A stretch of 64,000 bases of DNA from Streptomyces seoulensis (lineage in GTDB: Bacteria > Actinomycetota > Actinomycetes > Streptomycetales > Streptomycetaceae), in assembly GCF_022846655.1 (NCBI RefSeq), contig NZ_AP025667.1:1525001-1589000 (forward strand), given 5' to 3'. Of this stretch, positions 16,017-25,360 are shown one piece after another (within the stretch, counting starts at the first letter, position 1; each line of letters starts with the position of its first letter). A model generated the notes under the pieces. The model had not been told where the DNA came from. It did not search any database and saw only the letters and a program-made list of their open reading frames with translations. The position numbers were made by a program, and so were the translations under genes.

Positions 16017-17396
16017 CTACTGGCTCACCCTGCGGACGATGTACGCCGCTCCCCGCTCCGCCGGCTCCTCGCCCACGTACTCCTGGCCCCGCATCTCGCA
16101 CCACGCCGGGATGTCCAGCCGGGCCGCCTCGTCGTCGGAGAGCACCCGCACCGTGCCGCCCACCGGGACCTGGCCGATGACCTTGGCCAGCTCGATCACC
16201 GGGATCGGGCACCGCTTGCCGAGGGAGTCGACCACCAACTCCTCCGCCCGTGTCTCGACCTGCGGTGTCGGCGCCCCGAGCTGCGCCCGCACCCCCGTCA
16301 CCGCGCCGGGCAGTACCTCCAGGAACCGCTCGACCTCCTCCTCCGCCACGCCCGACGGCAGCGACACGCGGACGTTGCCCTCGCTCAGCACCCCCATCGC
16401 CTTGAGCACATGGCTCGGCGTCAGCGTGCCGCTCGTGCAGGAGGAGCCGGAGGAGACGGAGAAGCCCGCCCGGTCCAGCTCGTGCAGCAGCACCTCGCCG
16501 TCGACGTAGAGACAGGAGAAGGTGACGATCCCCGGCAGTCGCCGCTCCGGATCGCCCACCACCTCCACGTCCGGCACCGACCGCGGCACCCGCACCCTGA
16601 TCCGCTCGGTCAGCGCCCGCAGCCGTACCGCCTCAGCGTCCGCCTCGGCCCGCACCGCGCGCAGCGCGGCCACGGACGCCACGATCGCCGGGATGTTCCC
16701 GAACCCGGCGGGGCGTCCCGACCCCCGTTCCTCGCCCGCGCCCCGGGCCGCGAACCGCGTCCCCTTGCGCACCACCAGCAGGCCCACGCCCGACGGGCCG
16801 CCCCACTTGTGCGCGCTCGCCGTCAGCAGCGACCAGCCCTCAGGCACCGGTCCCCACCCGAGCGACTGGGCCGCGTCCACCAGCAGCGGCACCCCGGCCG
16901 CCCGGCACGCCGCGGCCACCTCGGCCACCGGCTGCACGGTACCGACCTCGTGGTTGGCCGACTGCAGACACGCCAGCGCGGTGTCCGCCCGCAGCGCGTC
17001 CGCGTACCCCGACGGGTCCACCGCTCCGGCGCGGCTGACGCCCACTCGGGTCACGGAACCGCCCTCGTCCTCGAACGCTTCCGCCGAATGGAGGACCGAG
17101 GAATGTTCGACCGCTGACACGATCAGGTGACGTCCCACGCGCCGCCGCCCGGCCAGCGCCCCCGCGATCCCGTCGTGGACGGCCCGCGTCCCGGACGAGG
17201 TGAACACCACCTCGTCGGCCCGGCACCCCACCGCCTCGGCCGCGGCCTCCCGAGCCGCGTCCAGCAGCATCCGGGCCCGCCGCCCCTCCCGGTGGAGCCG
17301 CCCAGGATCGGCCCACCCCTCGTCCAGGGAGGCCAACAACGCCTGTCGGGCGACGGGATGGAGCGGAGCACCGGAGGCGACATCGAAGTAGGACAC
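16017..17396 (-). CDS. Cysteine desulfurase fused to a TusA-type sulfur carrier domain
   Basis: A 459-residue fusion. Residues 1-370 are a class V PLP aminotransferase: the PLP Lys197 is in SAHKWGG and a catalytic-loop Cys320 is in SSGSSCTSG, as in IscS/NifS group I desulfurases. Residues 387-459 form a TusA/SirA domain with the active Cys396 in KRCPIPV. The product can in principle take sulfur from cysteine and pass it to its own carrier domain; the final acceptor (tRNA, cofactor or Fe-S) is unknown. The GTG at 17396 lies six bases after TACCGT, so the gene is probably leaderless; the longer frame is not used. It diverges from ctaC. Confidence 0.9.
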   Translation of the reverse strand: MSYFDVASGAPLHPVARQALLASLDEGWADPGRLHREGRRARMLLDAAREAAAEAVGCRADEVVFTSSGTRAVHDGIAGALAGRRRVGRHLIVSAVEHSSVLHSAEAFEDEGGSVTRVGVSRAGAVDPSGYADALRADTALACLQSANHEVGTVQPVAEVAAACRAAGVPLLVDAAQSLGWGPVPEGWSLLTASAHKWGGPSGVGLLVVRKGTRFAARGAGEERGSGRPAGFGNIPAIVASVAALRAVRAEADAEAVRLRALTERIRVRVPRSVPDVEVVGDPERRLPGIVTFSCLYVDGEVLLHELDRAGFSVSSGSSCTSGTLTPSHVLKAMGVLSEGNVRVSLPSGVAEEEVERFLEVLPGAVTGVRAQLGAPTPQVETRAEELVVDSLGKRCPIPVIELAKVIGQVPVGGTVRVLSDDEAARLDIPAWCEMRGQEYVGEEPAERGAAYIVRRVSQ

Positions 17397-17696
17397 ACGG
17401 CAACGGTAGAACTCCGGCGCGCCGGTCCCGCCCCAGGGGCGCCGGGAACCGCGCGATCCGCCACGACGGCGCCGCACAAACCTCCAAACCGGAACAAGAA
17501 CGGCGATTGGCTCCGCGCCAACACCCCCCAGAACGACCCGACGACGCGTATGCCCCCCTCCCCGCGAACCGCCGGAGACCGTCGGCTAGGGTTTGGTCCG
17601 CATAAACATCCAAACCCCTGCCCGACGCAGGGCGGCGACCGACCAGCGAGAAGGCCGCAGCCGACCGCGCGGGCGAGACTCTCGGGAAGGCGCTAC
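17397..17696. other. Divergent control region, desulfurase / ctaC
   Basis: About 300 bases with no gene. It holds the TACCGT -10 box of the desulfurase gene (17405-17410, minus strand), a CCAAACC copy at 17484-17490, the inverted repeat at 17590-17616, and a TAGGGT hexamer at 17587-17592 that could be a ctaC -10 box. Confidence 0.5.
17590..17616. promoter_or_regulatory. Inverted repeat GGTTTGG-N13-CCAAACC upstream of ctaC
   Basis: GGTTTGG (17590-17596) and CCAAACC (17610-17616) form a perfect 7-bp inverted repeat overlapping a TAGGGT hexamer. A third copy of the same heptamer lies at 17484-17490. This is a candidate operator for the oxidase genes; no regulator is known to me for this motif. 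Confidence 0.45.
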
Positions 17697-18689
17697 GTGA
17701 GTCCCAACGGCTCCGACCTCCCCCTTCGCCCGAAAGGCGTGGGCGGTACCCCCAAGCCGCGGCGCCCGATGCGGCGGAAGCTGCTGCAGGCACTGACCGC
17801 GGGCCTGGTCCTCGCGACCGCGACCGGTTGCACATACAAGGACTTCCCCCGCCTCGGTATGCCCACCCCGACCACGGAAGAGGCTCCCCGCATCCTCTCC
17901 CTGTGGCAGGGATCGTGGGCCGCCGCGCTCGCTACCGGCGTGCTGGTGTGGGGCCTGATCCTGTGGAGCGCCATGTTCCACCGGCGCAGCCGCACCAAGG
18001 TCGAGGTTCCGCCGCAGACGCGGTACAACATGCCCATCGAGGCGCTGTACACGGTGGTTCCGATCATCATCGTCTCGGTGCTCTTCTACTTCACCGCGCG
18101 GGACGAGTCGAAGCTCCTCAGCCTGGAGAAGAAGCCGGACGTCACGGTCAACGTGGTCGGCTTCCAGTGGAGCTGGGGCTTCAACTACATCGAGAGCGTG
18201 CCCGGTTCCACCGGCGACGCCAAGACCGATCCGAACCTGGCCTCCATCCCGGACCGGTTCCTCAAGCAGTTCCCGGCCAAGGCCGGCGGCGTCTACGACG
18301 TCGGCACGCCTGGCACGCGGAACCCGCAGACCGGCAACCCGGGTCCGACGCTGTGGCTGCCCAAGGGCAAGACGGTCCGCTTCGTGCTGACCTCGCGCGA
18401 CGTCATCCACGACTTCTGGGTCGTGCCCTTCCTGATGAAGCAGGACGTCGTCCCGGGCCACACCAACGCCTTCCAGGTGACTCCCAACCAGGAGGGCACC
18501 TTCAAGGGCAAGTGCGCTGAGCTCTGCGGCGTCGACCACTCCCGGATGCTGTTCAACGTGAAGGTCGTCTCCCCCGAGCGTTACGAGCAGCACCTCAAGG
18601 ACCTCGCCAAGAAGGGGCAGACCGGTTACATTCCCGCCGGCATCGCGCAGACGAGCCACGAGAAGAACCGGGAGACGAACAACCTGTGA
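17697..18689 (+). CDS. ctaC: Cytochrome c oxidase subunit II (aa3 type), lipoprotein
   Basis: A 330-residue subunit II. A basic N terminus is followed by a lipoprotein signal ending TATGC (Cys45), two TM helices (about residues 65-90 and 110-130) and the cupredoxin CuA domain. The CuA ligands are visible: Cys273 and Cys277 (CAELC), His281 and Met284, with the earlier His in VIHDFW. It receives electrons from cytochrome c of the bc1 complex. The GTG at 17697 is chosen for the extended basic N terminus usual in Streptomyces; the ATG at 17769 is an alternative. Its stop overlaps the ctaD start. Confidence 0.96.
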   Translation: MSPNGSDLPLRPKGVGGTPKPRRPMRRKLLQALTAGLVLATATGCTYKDFPRLGMPTPTTEEAPRILSLWQGSWAAALATGVLVWGLILWSAMFHRRSRTKVEVPPQTRYNMPIEALYTVVPIIIVSVLFYFTARDESKLLSLEKKPDVTVNVVGFQWSWGFNYIESVPGSTGDAKTDPNLASIPDRFLKQFPAKAGGVYDVGTPGTRNPQTGNPGPTLWLPKGKTVRFVLTSRDVIHDFWVVPFLMKQDVVPGHTNAFQVTPNQEGTFKGKCAELCGVDHSRMLFNVKVVSPERYEQHLKDLAKKGQTGYIPAGIAQTSHEKNRETNNL

Positions 18690-20419
18690 GCATCCTCAAT
18701 GAACCCCAGGGTGCCGGCGCGGCCGAAGACTCGAACGACAACGAGTTGTTGATCAGGCGCAAGCAGCCCGGCAACGTCGTGATCAAGTGGCTGACGACCA
18801 CTGACCACAAGACGATCGGCACGCTCTACCTCGTCACGTCGTTCGCGTTCTTCCTCATCGGTGGCGTGATGGCGCTGCTCATGCGTGCCGAGCTGGCGCG
18901 TCCGGGCATGCAGATCATCTCCAACGAGCAGTTCAACCAGGCGTTCACGATGCACGGCACCGTGATGCTGCTGATGTTCGCCACCCCGCTCTTCGCGGGC
19001 TTCGCCAACTGGATCATGCCGCTCCAGATCGGCGCGCCCGACGTGGCGTTCCCCCGGCTGAACATGTTCGCCTACTGGCTCTACCTGTTCGGCTCGACCA
19101 TCGCCGTGGGTGGCTTCCTCACCCCGCAGGGCGCTGCCGACTTCGGCTGGTTCGCCTACTCCCCGCTGTCGGACGCGGTCCGCTCGCCGGGTGCCGGCGC
19201 CGACATGTGGATCATGGGTCTGGCCTTCTCCGGCTTCGGCACGATCCTCGGCTCGGTCAACTTCATCACCACGATCATCTGCATGCGCGCGCCCGGCATG
19301 ACGATGTTCCGCATGCCGATCTTCGTGTGGAACGTGCTGCTGACCGGTGTGCTGGTCCTGCTGGCCTTCCCGGTGCTGGCCGCCGCGCTGTTCGCCCTGG
19401 AGGCGGACCGCAAGTTCGGGGCCCATATCTTCGACGCCGCCAATGGCGGGGCCTTGCTATGGCAACACCTCTTCTGGTTCTTCGGCCATCCAGAGGTGTA
19501 CATCATCGCGCTACCGTTCTTCGGCATCATCTCCGAGATCATCCCGGTGTTCTCGCGCAAGCCGATGTTCGGTTACATGGGTCTGATCGCGGCCACCATC
19601 GGCATCGCCGGTCTGTCCGTGACCGTGTGGGCGCACCACATGTACGTCACCGGCGGTGTACTGCTGCCGTTCTTCTCCTTCATGACGTTCCTCATCGCGG
19701 TCCCGACCGGTGTGAAGTTCTTCAACTGGATCGGCACGATGTGGAAGGGCTCGCTGTCCTTCGAGACACCGATGCTCTGGACGACCGGCTTCCTGATCAC
19801 CTTCGTCTTCGGTGGTCTGACCGGTGTCATCCTGGCCTCGCCGCCGATGGACTTCCACGTCTCGGACTCGTACTTCGTGGTGGCGCACTTCCACTACGTG
19901 GTGTTCGGTACGGTCGTCTTCGCGATGTTCGCCGGCTTCCACTTCTGGTGGCCGAAGTTCACCGGCAAGATGCTGGACGAGCGTCTGGGCAAGATCACCT
20001 TCTGGACGCTGTTCATCGGCTTCCACGGCACCTTCCTGGTCCAGCACTGGCTGGGCGCCGAGGGCATGCCGCGCCGGTACGCCGACTACCTGGCGGCCGA
20101 CGGCTTCACCGCGCTGAACACGGTCTCGACGATCGCCTCGTTCCTGCTCGGCCTGTCGATCCTGCCGTTCCTCTACAACGTCTGGAAGACGGCCAAGTAC
20201 GGCAAGCCGGTCGAGGTCGACGACCCGTGGGGCTACGGCCGCTCGCTGGAGTGGGCGACCTCCTGCCCGCCGCCGCGGCACAACTTCCTCACCCTGCCGC
20301 GGATTCGCAGCGAATCGCCGGCGTTCGACCTGCACCACCCCGAGATCGCAGCCCTCGAGCAGCTTGAGCACGCCGGTCACGGCGCCTCCATCCAGGGCAG
20401 CAAGGAGGCCGGCAAGTGA
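18686..20419 (+). CDS. ctaD: Cytochrome c oxidase subunit I (aa3 type)
   Basis: A 577-residue heme-copper oxidase catalytic subunit with 12 TM helices. Ligand motifs are visible: TMHGTVMLL (low-spin heme His), [10 protein letters not shown] (CuB His and crosslinked Tyr, including the Glu of the D channel), WAHHMYVTG (CuB His pair) and [11 protein letters not shown] (heme a3 and heme a His). It reduces O2 to water and pumps protons. It starts GTG overlapping the ctaC stop (GTGA), and it ends overlapping the ctaF start, so the three are one translationally coupled operon. Confidence 0.98.
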   Translation: MSILNEPQGAGAAEDSNDNELLIRRKQPGNVVIKWLTTTDHKTIGTLYLVTSFAFFLIGGVMALLMRAELARPGMQIISNEQFNQAFTMHGTVMLLMFATPLFAGFANWIMPLQIGAPDVAFPRLNMFAYWLYLFGSTIAVGGFLTPQGAADFGWFAYSPLSDAVRSPGAGADMWIMGLAFSGFGTILGSVNFITTIICMRAPGMTMFRMPIFVWNVLLTGVLVLLAFPVLAAALFALEADRKFGAHIFDAANGGALLWQHLFWFFGHPEVYIIALPFFGIISEIIPVFSRKPMFGYMGLIAATIGIAGLSVTVWAHHMYVTGGVLLPFFSFMTFLIAVPTGVKFFNWIGTMWKGSLSFETPMLWTTGFLITFVFGGLTGVILASPPMDFHVSDSYFVVAHFHYVVFGTVVFAMFAGFHFWWPKFTGKMLDERLGKITFWTLFIGFHGTFLVQHWLGAEGMPRRYADYLAADGFTALNTVSTIASFLLGLSILPFLYNVWKTAKYGKPVEVDDPWGYGRSLEWATSCPPPRHNFLTLPRIRSESPAFDLHHPEIAALEQLEHAGHGASIQGSKEAGK

Positions 20420-20814
20420 AGATCCAGGGTCGGATGTTCTTCTGGCTGAGCATCTTCGTCCTGATCATGGCCGTCGTGTACGGCGTGTGGTCGAAGGAGC
20501 CGGCCGGCACCACGGCGCTCTTCCTGGCCTTCGGCCTGTGCATCATGATCGGCTTCTACCTGGGCTTCACCGCCCGGCGGGTCGACGCGGGCGCGCAGGA
20601 CGACAAGCAGGCCGATGTCGCGGACGGCGCGGGCGAGCTGGGCTTCTTCAGCCCGCACAGCTGGCAGCCGCTGTCCCTGGCCGTCGGCGGCGCCCTGGCC
20701 TTCCTGGGCATCGCGGTCGGCTGGTGGCTGCTGTACTTCTCGGCACCCCTCATCATGGTCGGCCTGTTCGGCTGGGTGTTCGAGTACTACCGCGGTGAGA
20801 ACCGCACCCAGTAA
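20416..20814 (+). CDS. ctaF: Actinobacterial cytochrome c oxidase subunit IV
   Basis: A 132-residue membrane protein with four hydrophobic segments ([35 protein letters not shown], and two near the C terminus). It matches the small CtaF subunit specific to actinobacterial aa3 oxidases, which stabilises the complex. The GTG start overlaps the ctaD stop (GTGA). A hairpin terminator follows. Confidence 0.93.
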   Translation: MKIQGRMFFWLSIFVLIMAVVYGVWSKEPAGTTALFLAFGLCIMIGFYLGFTARRVDAGAQDDKQADVADGAGELGFFSPHSWQPLSLAVGGALAFLGIAVGWWLLYFSAPLIMVGLFGWVFEYYRGENRTQ

Positions 20815-20833
20815 CACAGCGCGGGAAACGGCG

Positions 20834-20869
20834 GGAGCCCGGACACTCCATCAGGAGGGTCCGGGCTCC
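20834..20869 (+). terminator. Terminator of ctaCDF
   Basis: GGAGCCCGGAC (20834-20844) pairs with GTCCGGGCTCC (20859-20869), an 11-bp stem with a 14-base loop, followed by TCCCTTTG. Confidence 0.85.
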
Positions 20870-20946
20870 TCCCTTTGCCGCAGTGTCCGTCCCTCATACG
20901 GGTTACGCGCCGTGCCAGTGATCTCTTCGTCTCATAGCGTGATCAT

Positions 20947-22209
20947 ATGAACCACACTGCGCGGACCCGCACTGTCGTCTGCTGCGCCTTGCTGGTGGCC
21001 GCCCTCGGCGCGGGCGTCACCGGCTGCGGCTCGGACGGCAACGCCCTGTCGGCCGATCCGTACGACGCAGCCGACCAGATCGTCTTCAACGCGCCCACCG
21101 ACACGGCGAAGCGGGCCGACCCGGACAAGCCCCTGGAAGTCACTCTCAAGAGCGGCGAGGGCCGGATCACCGACGTCACCGCCATGGACTCCACAGGTCG
21201 CTATGTGGCGGGCGAACTCGCCGCCGACGGCGGACGCTGGCACAGCACCTCCCCGCTGGCCTCCAACGCCCATTACACGGTCCGCGTGAGCACCGAGGGC
21301 GAGGACGGCTCCCCCGGGCGCAAGGTCCTCACCTTCGACACCACCAAGACGACCGGCAAGAAGAGCCTGGGCGTCGCCTTCGGGCCCCAGGCGGGGGAGT
21401 ACGGCGTCGGGCAGCCCATCACCGCCACCCTCGACCAGCCGGTCAAGGACAAGGCCCAGCGGGCCGTGGTGGAGAGCGGACTGCGCGTCGAATCCGTCCC
21501 GGCCGCGCAGGGCGCCTGGTACTGGGTCAGTGACAAGGAACTCCATTACCGCCCCAAGGAGTACTGGCCGGCCCACGCCACGATCCAGGTGCACAGCAAC
21601 CTGGACGGGATCAAGATCACCGACACGCTCTGGGGCGGGAAGAGCAAGGATCTGAAGATCACCACCGGTGACCGCGTGGAGGCCATCACGGACGCCGCCA
21701 CGCACCAGCTCACGTTCTACAAGAACGGTGAGGCGATCAACACCATCCCGGTCACCACCGGCAAGCCCGGCTTCGAGACCCGCAACGGCGTCAAGGTGGT
21801 CCTGGAGAAGGAGTACTTCGTACGGATGCGCGGTACCACCGTCGGCATCGCCGAGGGCAGCGCCGACTCCTACGACCTGCCGGTCTACTACGCCACCCGT
21901 GTCACCTGGTCGGGTGAGTACGTGCACGCCGCGCCCTGGTCGGTCGGCTCACAGGGCTACGCCAACGTCAGCCACGGCTGCACCGGCATGAGCACCGGGA
22001 ACGCGGAGTGGTTCTACGACCACGTCCGCGCCGGGGACGTCGTCAAGGTCGTGAACTCCGGCGGCCACGCGATGGAGGACTTCGGCAACGGCTTCGGCGA
22101 CTGGAACCTGGACTGGCAGAAGTGGAGCGCCGGAAGCGCCCTGTCCGGCACCCCTCAGGACAGCTCGGCGCCCAGGGACTCCGTACGCCTGCGGCCCGCC
22201 GCCGCGTGA
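20947..22209 (+). CDS. L,D-transpeptidase lipoprotein with Ig-like domains
   Basis: A 420-residue envelope enzyme. A lipoprotein signal ends GVTGC (Cys27). Two Ig-like domains span roughly residues 40-250. The YkuD catalytic domain carries the signature SHGC with catalytic Cys345 and His343. Such enzymes make 3-3 cross-links in peptidoglycan, as mycobacterial LdtMt2 does with the same domain order. The ATG at 20947 follows a TAGCGT hexamer by six bases, so the mRNA is probably leaderless. It sits between the two oxidase operons; a direct link to respiration is not evident. Confidence 0.92.
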   Translation: MNHTARTRTVVCCALLVAALGAGVTGCGSDGNALSADPYDAADQIVFNAPTDTAKRADPDKPLEVTLKSGEGRITDVTAMDSTGRYVAGELAADGGRWHSTSPLASNAHYTVRVSTEGEDGSPGRKVLTFDTTKTTGKKSLGVAFGPQAGEYGVGQPITATLDQPVKDKAQRAVVESGLRVESVPAAQGAWYWVSDKELHYRPKEYWPAHATIQVHSNLDGIKITDTLWGGKSKDLKITTGDRVEAITDAATHQLTFYKNGEAINTIPVTTGKPGFETRNGVKVVLEKEYFVRMRGTTVGIAEGSADSYDLPVYYATRVTWSGEYVHAAPWSVGSQGYANVSHGCTGMSTGNAEWFYDHVRAGDVVKVVNSGGHAMEDFGNGFGDWNLDWQKWSAGSALSGTPQDSSAPRDSVRLRPAAA

Positions 22210-22215
22210 TGCGCC

Positions 22216-22248
22216 GGGGTGCGGGAGCCGGACGGGTCCCCGCACCCC
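22216..22248. terminator. Hairpin between the L,D-transpeptidase and receiver genes
   Basis: GGGGTGCGGG (22216-22225) pairs with CCCGCACCCC (22239-22248) around a 13-base loop, between convergent genes. Confidence 0.8.
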
Positions 22249-22262
22249 CGCAGCGGGCCGTC

Positions 22263-22664
22263 CTAGGCGCTCTGGAGGCGCTTGCGGCGCAGCAGGGAGG
22301 CCAGGGCCTCCGCGAACTCCATCGGGTCGACCGGCAGCGTCACCGCCGCGTCGGCCCGGCTCCAGGTCGCCAGCCAGGCGTCCTGAGGACGGCCCATCAG
22401 CAGCAACACCGGCGGGCAGTCGAAGACTTCGTCCTTGAGCTGGCGGCACACCCCCATGCCGCCCATGGGCACCGCCTCGCCGTCCAGCACGCAGACGTCG
22501 ATGCCGCCCCGGTCCACCTCGCGCACCACGGCCTCGGGCGTGGCGCACTCCACGAACTCCACCAGCGGCACGTCCGGAGCGGGCCGTCGGCCGGTGGCGA
22601 GCCGTACCTGTTCGCGGGTGTTGGAGTCGTCGCTGTACACCAGCACGGTGGCGGTCGGCTGCAT
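22263..22664 (-). CDS. Orphan receiver-like protein without output domain
   Basis: A 133-residue single receiver fold: an acidic pair near the N terminus (VYSDDSN) and a likely phosphoacceptor Asp61 (VCVLDGEAVPMGG). The conserved Lys of the last strand appears replaced (VTLPVDP instead of a KP pair), so phosphorylation signalling may be altered or lost. The start ATG has an excellent GGAGGAAG. It stands alone, convergent with the L,D-transpeptidase gene and divergent from ctaE. The partner kinase and target are unknown. Confidence 0.75.
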   Translation of the reverse strand: MQPTATVLVYSDDSNTREQVRLATGRRPAPDVPLVEFVECATPEAVVREVDRGGIDVCVLDGEAVPMGGMGVCRQLKDEVFDCPPVLLLMGRPQDAWLATWSRADAAVTLPVDPMEFAEALASLLRRKRLQSA

Positions 22665-22798
22665 GCTTCCTCCGAGACGTCGGCGTCGTACGGACGGGCC
22701 TGTCCGGGCCGGATGTTACTCCCCCGGACAGCACGTCAACACCGGTACGACAGGCGAAGACACTCCGAACGGCACCCCCGGAGTGAGGGCGAGATAAG

Positions 22799-22819
22799 CG
22801 ACCGACATAATGTCGGTCG
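22799..22819 (+). promoter_or_regulatory. Palindrome spanning the ctaE start codon
   Basis: CGACCGACAT (22799-22808) and ATGTCGGTCG (22810-22819) are exact reverse complements around one central A. The ATG of the right arm is the ctaE start codon. It could be a dimeric operator or an mRNA hairpin hiding the start. Confidence 0.7.
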
Positions 22820-23430
22820 TGGCGACAGCAACGACAGTAGATACCGGGCACGCGCACCCCTCGGTCAACCGGCCGAACCTCACCAGCGTCGGAACCATCA
22901 TTTGGCTGAGTTCCGAGCTGATGTTCTTCGCGGCCCTCTTCGCGATGTACTTCACCGCTCGATCGGTGACCGGACTGGATCACTGGAAGGAGATGGCGCA
23001 CGCCCTCAACGTGCCCTTCTCCGCGACGAACACCACGATCCTGGTGCTCTCCTCCCTGACCTGCCAGCTCGGCGTTTTCGCTGCCGAGCGCGGGGACGTG
23101 AAGAAGCTCCGCGGATGGTTCATCGTCACCTTCATCATGGGTGCGATCTTCATCGGCGGACAGATCTTCGAGTACACGGAACTGGTGAAGAAGGACGGCA
23201 TCTCGCTGTCCTCCGACGTCTACGGTTCCGTGTTCTACCTGACCACCGGCTTCCACGGCCTGCACGTGACGGGCGGACTCATCGCCTTCCTGCTGGTCCT
23301 CGGCCGCACCTACGCGGCGAAGAGGTTCACTCACGAGCAGGCGACCGCCGCCATCGTCGTGTCCTACTACTGGCACTTCGTCGATGTGGTCTGGATCGGC
23401 CTCTTCGCCACGATCTACCTGATCAAGTAG
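22810..23430 (+). CDS. ctaE: Cytochrome c oxidase subunit III (aa3 type)
   Basis: A 206-residue subunit III with five TM helices, typical of actinobacterial aa3 oxidases. Visible signatures are [27 protein letters not shown] and [15 protein letters not shown]. It supports subunit I. The ATG lies in the right arm of a 21-bp palindrome and no Shine-Dalgarno sequence is present, so initiation may be leaderless or nearly so. It begins the ctaE-qcrCAB operon, as in mycobacteria. Confidence 0.96.
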   Translation: MSVVATATTVDTGHAHPSVNRPNLTSVGTIIWLSSELMFFAALFAMYFTARSVTGLDHWKEMAHALNVPFSATNTTILVLSSLTCQLGVFAAERGDVKKLRGWFIVTFIMGAIFIGGQIFEYTELVKKDGISLSSDVYGSVFYLTTGFHGLHVTGGLIAFLLVLGRTYAAKRFTHEQATAAIVVSYYWHFVDVVWIGLFATIYLIK

Positions 23431-23492
23431 CGGGGATTCGTCCCGCACATCCAGCAGCACCGACGCAGAAGATCCTGACACCGGGGTAATCC

Positions 23493-24305
23493 GTGAAAAA
23501 GCTCTCCGCACGACGACGCCATCCGCTGGCGGCGGTCGTCGTCCTACTCCTCGCGCTGGCGGCCACTGGGGGGCTGTATGCCGTGTTCGCGCCCGCGGGC
23601 AAGGCACAGGCCGATGAAACCTCCCAGTCCCTGACCATCAAGGAGGGCAAGAAGCTCTACGAGGTCGGCTGCGCAAGCTGCCACGGCACCGGTGGCCAGG
23701 GCTCCTCCGACGGCCCCAGCCTGGTCGGCGTCGGCGCCGCCTCGGTCGACTTCCAGGTCGGCACCGGCCGTATGCCCGCGTCCTCCTCGCAGATGGCGCA
23801 GATCCCGAGCAAGAAGCCCATCTACACCCAGGCCCAGATCGACCAGCTCGCCGCGTACGTCGCGTCGCTGGGCGCCGGCCCGAGTGTGCCGACGAAGGAG
23901 CAGTACTCCAAGGACGGCGCGGACATCGCCAAGGGTGGCGAGCTGTTCCGCACCAACTGCGCGCAGTGCCACAACTTCACCGGCAAGGGTGGTGCCCTCA
24001 CCAAGGGCAAGTACGCCCCGACCCTCGAGGGCGTCGCGCCCAAGCACATCTACGAGGCCATGCAGACCGGCCCGCAGAACATGCCGTCCTTCCCCGACAC
24101 CACGATGTCGGAGAAGAACAAGAAGGACATCATCGCGTACCTGAACGCGGTCAACAGCAGCGAGACCGAGAACCCCGGCGGCCTTGAGCTGGGCGGACTC
24201 GGCCCGGTCAGTGAGGGTCTGTTCGCCTGGATCTTCGGCCTGGGCGCGCTGATCGCGGTCGCCATCTGGGTCGCCGCTCGGACCGCAAAGGCCAAGAAGT
24301 CATGA
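23493..24305 (+). CDS. qcrC: Diheme cytochrome c subunit of the bc1 complex
   Basis: A 270-residue membrane-anchored diheme cytochrome c. An N-terminal hydrophobic anchor is followed by two CXXCH motifs, Cys60-Cys63-His64 (CASCH) and Cys156-Cys159-His160 (CAQCH), and a C-terminal TM helix. It replaces both cytochrome c1 and soluble cytochrome c, linking bc1 directly to the aa3 oxidase in an actinobacterial supercomplex. The start is GTG. Its stop overlaps the qcrA start (ATGA). Confidence 0.97.
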   Translation: MKKLSARRRHPLAAVVVLLLALAATGGLYAVFAPAGKAQADETSQSLTIKEGKKLYEVGCASCHGTGGQGSSDGPSLVGVGAASVDFQVGTGRMPASSSQMAQIPSKKPIYTQAQIDQLAAYVASLGAGPSVPTKEQYSKDGADIAKGGELFRTNCAQCHNFTGKGGALTKGKYAPTLEGVAPKHIYEAMQTGPQNMPSFPDTTMSEKNKKDIIAYLNAVNSSETENPGGLELGGLGPVSEGLFAWIFGLGALIAVAIWVAARTAKAKKS

Positions 24306-25360
24306 GTAGCCAAGACATTCCAGAAGAGAACCTGCCCGCCGCGCAGGACCACCCGCACGGCTCCGTGAGCGTCGCGGACGAGGAGACCCCGTTCGCCGAT
24401 CCGGGTCTGCCGCCGCACGAGCACCGTGCCCAGGACATCGACGAGCGGGCCGCCAAGCGGTCCGAGCGCGCGGTCGCCCTGCTGTTCACGATCTCGATGC
24501 TGGCCACCCTCGGCTTCATCGTGTCGTACGTGACGATCCCGCACGACAAGTCGATCTTCGTCTTCCCGATCGGTCACCTCAGCGCGCTCAACTTCGCGCT
24601 GGGCCTGACCCTCGGTACGGCGCTGTTCTGCATCGGCGCGGGCGCCGTCCACTGGGCGCGCACCCTGATGTCCGACGTCGAGATGGTGGCCGAGCGCCAC
24701 CCGATCGCGGCGGAGCCGACGGTCCGCGCCCAGGTCTTCGACGACTTCCGCCAGGGAGCCGTCGAGTCGGGCATCGGCCGTCGCAAGCTGATCCGCAACA
24801 CCATGTTCGGCGCGCTCGCGCTGGTGCCGCTCTCCGGCGTCATGCTGCTGCGCGACCTCGGTCCGCTGCCGCACAACTCGCTCCGCCACACGCTGTGGGC
24901 GAAGGGCAAGCTCCTCGTCAACGTCAACACCAACGAGCCGCTGCGTCCCGAGGACGTGGCCGTCGGCTCGCTGACCTTCGCCAAGCCCGAGGGCCTGGAG
25001 GAGACGGACGAGGACTTCCAGGACCAGATCGCCAAGGCGGCCCTGATGATCGTCCGGCTCCAGCCGAACGACATCAAGGACAAGCAGGAACTGGCCTGGT
25101 CCCACGAGGGCATCGTCGCGTTCTCGAAGATCTGCACCCACGTGGGTTGCCCGATCTCCCTGTACGAGCAGCAGACGCACCACGTGCTGTGCCCGTGCCA
25201 CCAGTCCACCTTCGACCTCTCCGACGGTGCCCGAGTGATCTTCGGCCCCGCCGGTCACGCCCTGCCGCAGCTCCGCATCGGTGTGAACGACGAGGGCTAC
25301 CTCGAGGCGCTCGGCGACTTCGCGGAGCCCGTCGGTCCTGCATTCTGGGAGCGCGGATGA
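24302..25360 (+). CDS. qcrA: Rieske iron-sulfur subunit of the bc1 complex
   Basis: A 352-residue Rieske protein with three N-terminal TM helices, the actinobacterial form. The [2Fe-2S] ligands are Cys278-X-His280 (CTHVGC) and Cys297-X-X-His300 (CPCH), with the disulfide pair Cys283 and Cys299. A long hydrophilic N terminus precedes the first helix. It passes electrons from quinol to QcrC. It overlaps qcrC at the start and qcrB at the stop (ATGA both times). Confidence 0.97.
   Translation: MSSQDIPEENLPAAQDHPHGSVSVADEETPFADPGLPPHEHRAQDIDERAAKRSERAVALLFTISMLATLGFIVSYVTIPHDKSIFVFPIGHLSALNFALGLTLGTALFCIGAGAVHWARTLMSDVEMVAERHPIAAEPTVRAQVFDDFRQGAVESGIGRRKLIRNTMFGALALVPLSGVMLLRDLGPLPHNSLRHTLWAKGKLLVNVNTNEPLRPEDVAVGSLTFAKPEGLEETDEDFQDQIAKAALMIVRLQPNDIKDKQELAWSHEGIVAFSKICTHVGCPISLYEQQTHHVLCPCHQSTFDLSDGARVIFGPAGHALPQLRIGVNDEGYLEALGDFAEPVGPAFWERG

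Noticed and set aside
14905..16212. A 435-codon minus frame across adoK
   Set aside because: The adoK protein carries the PfkB signature; the antisense frame is compositionally biased and crosses the terminator.
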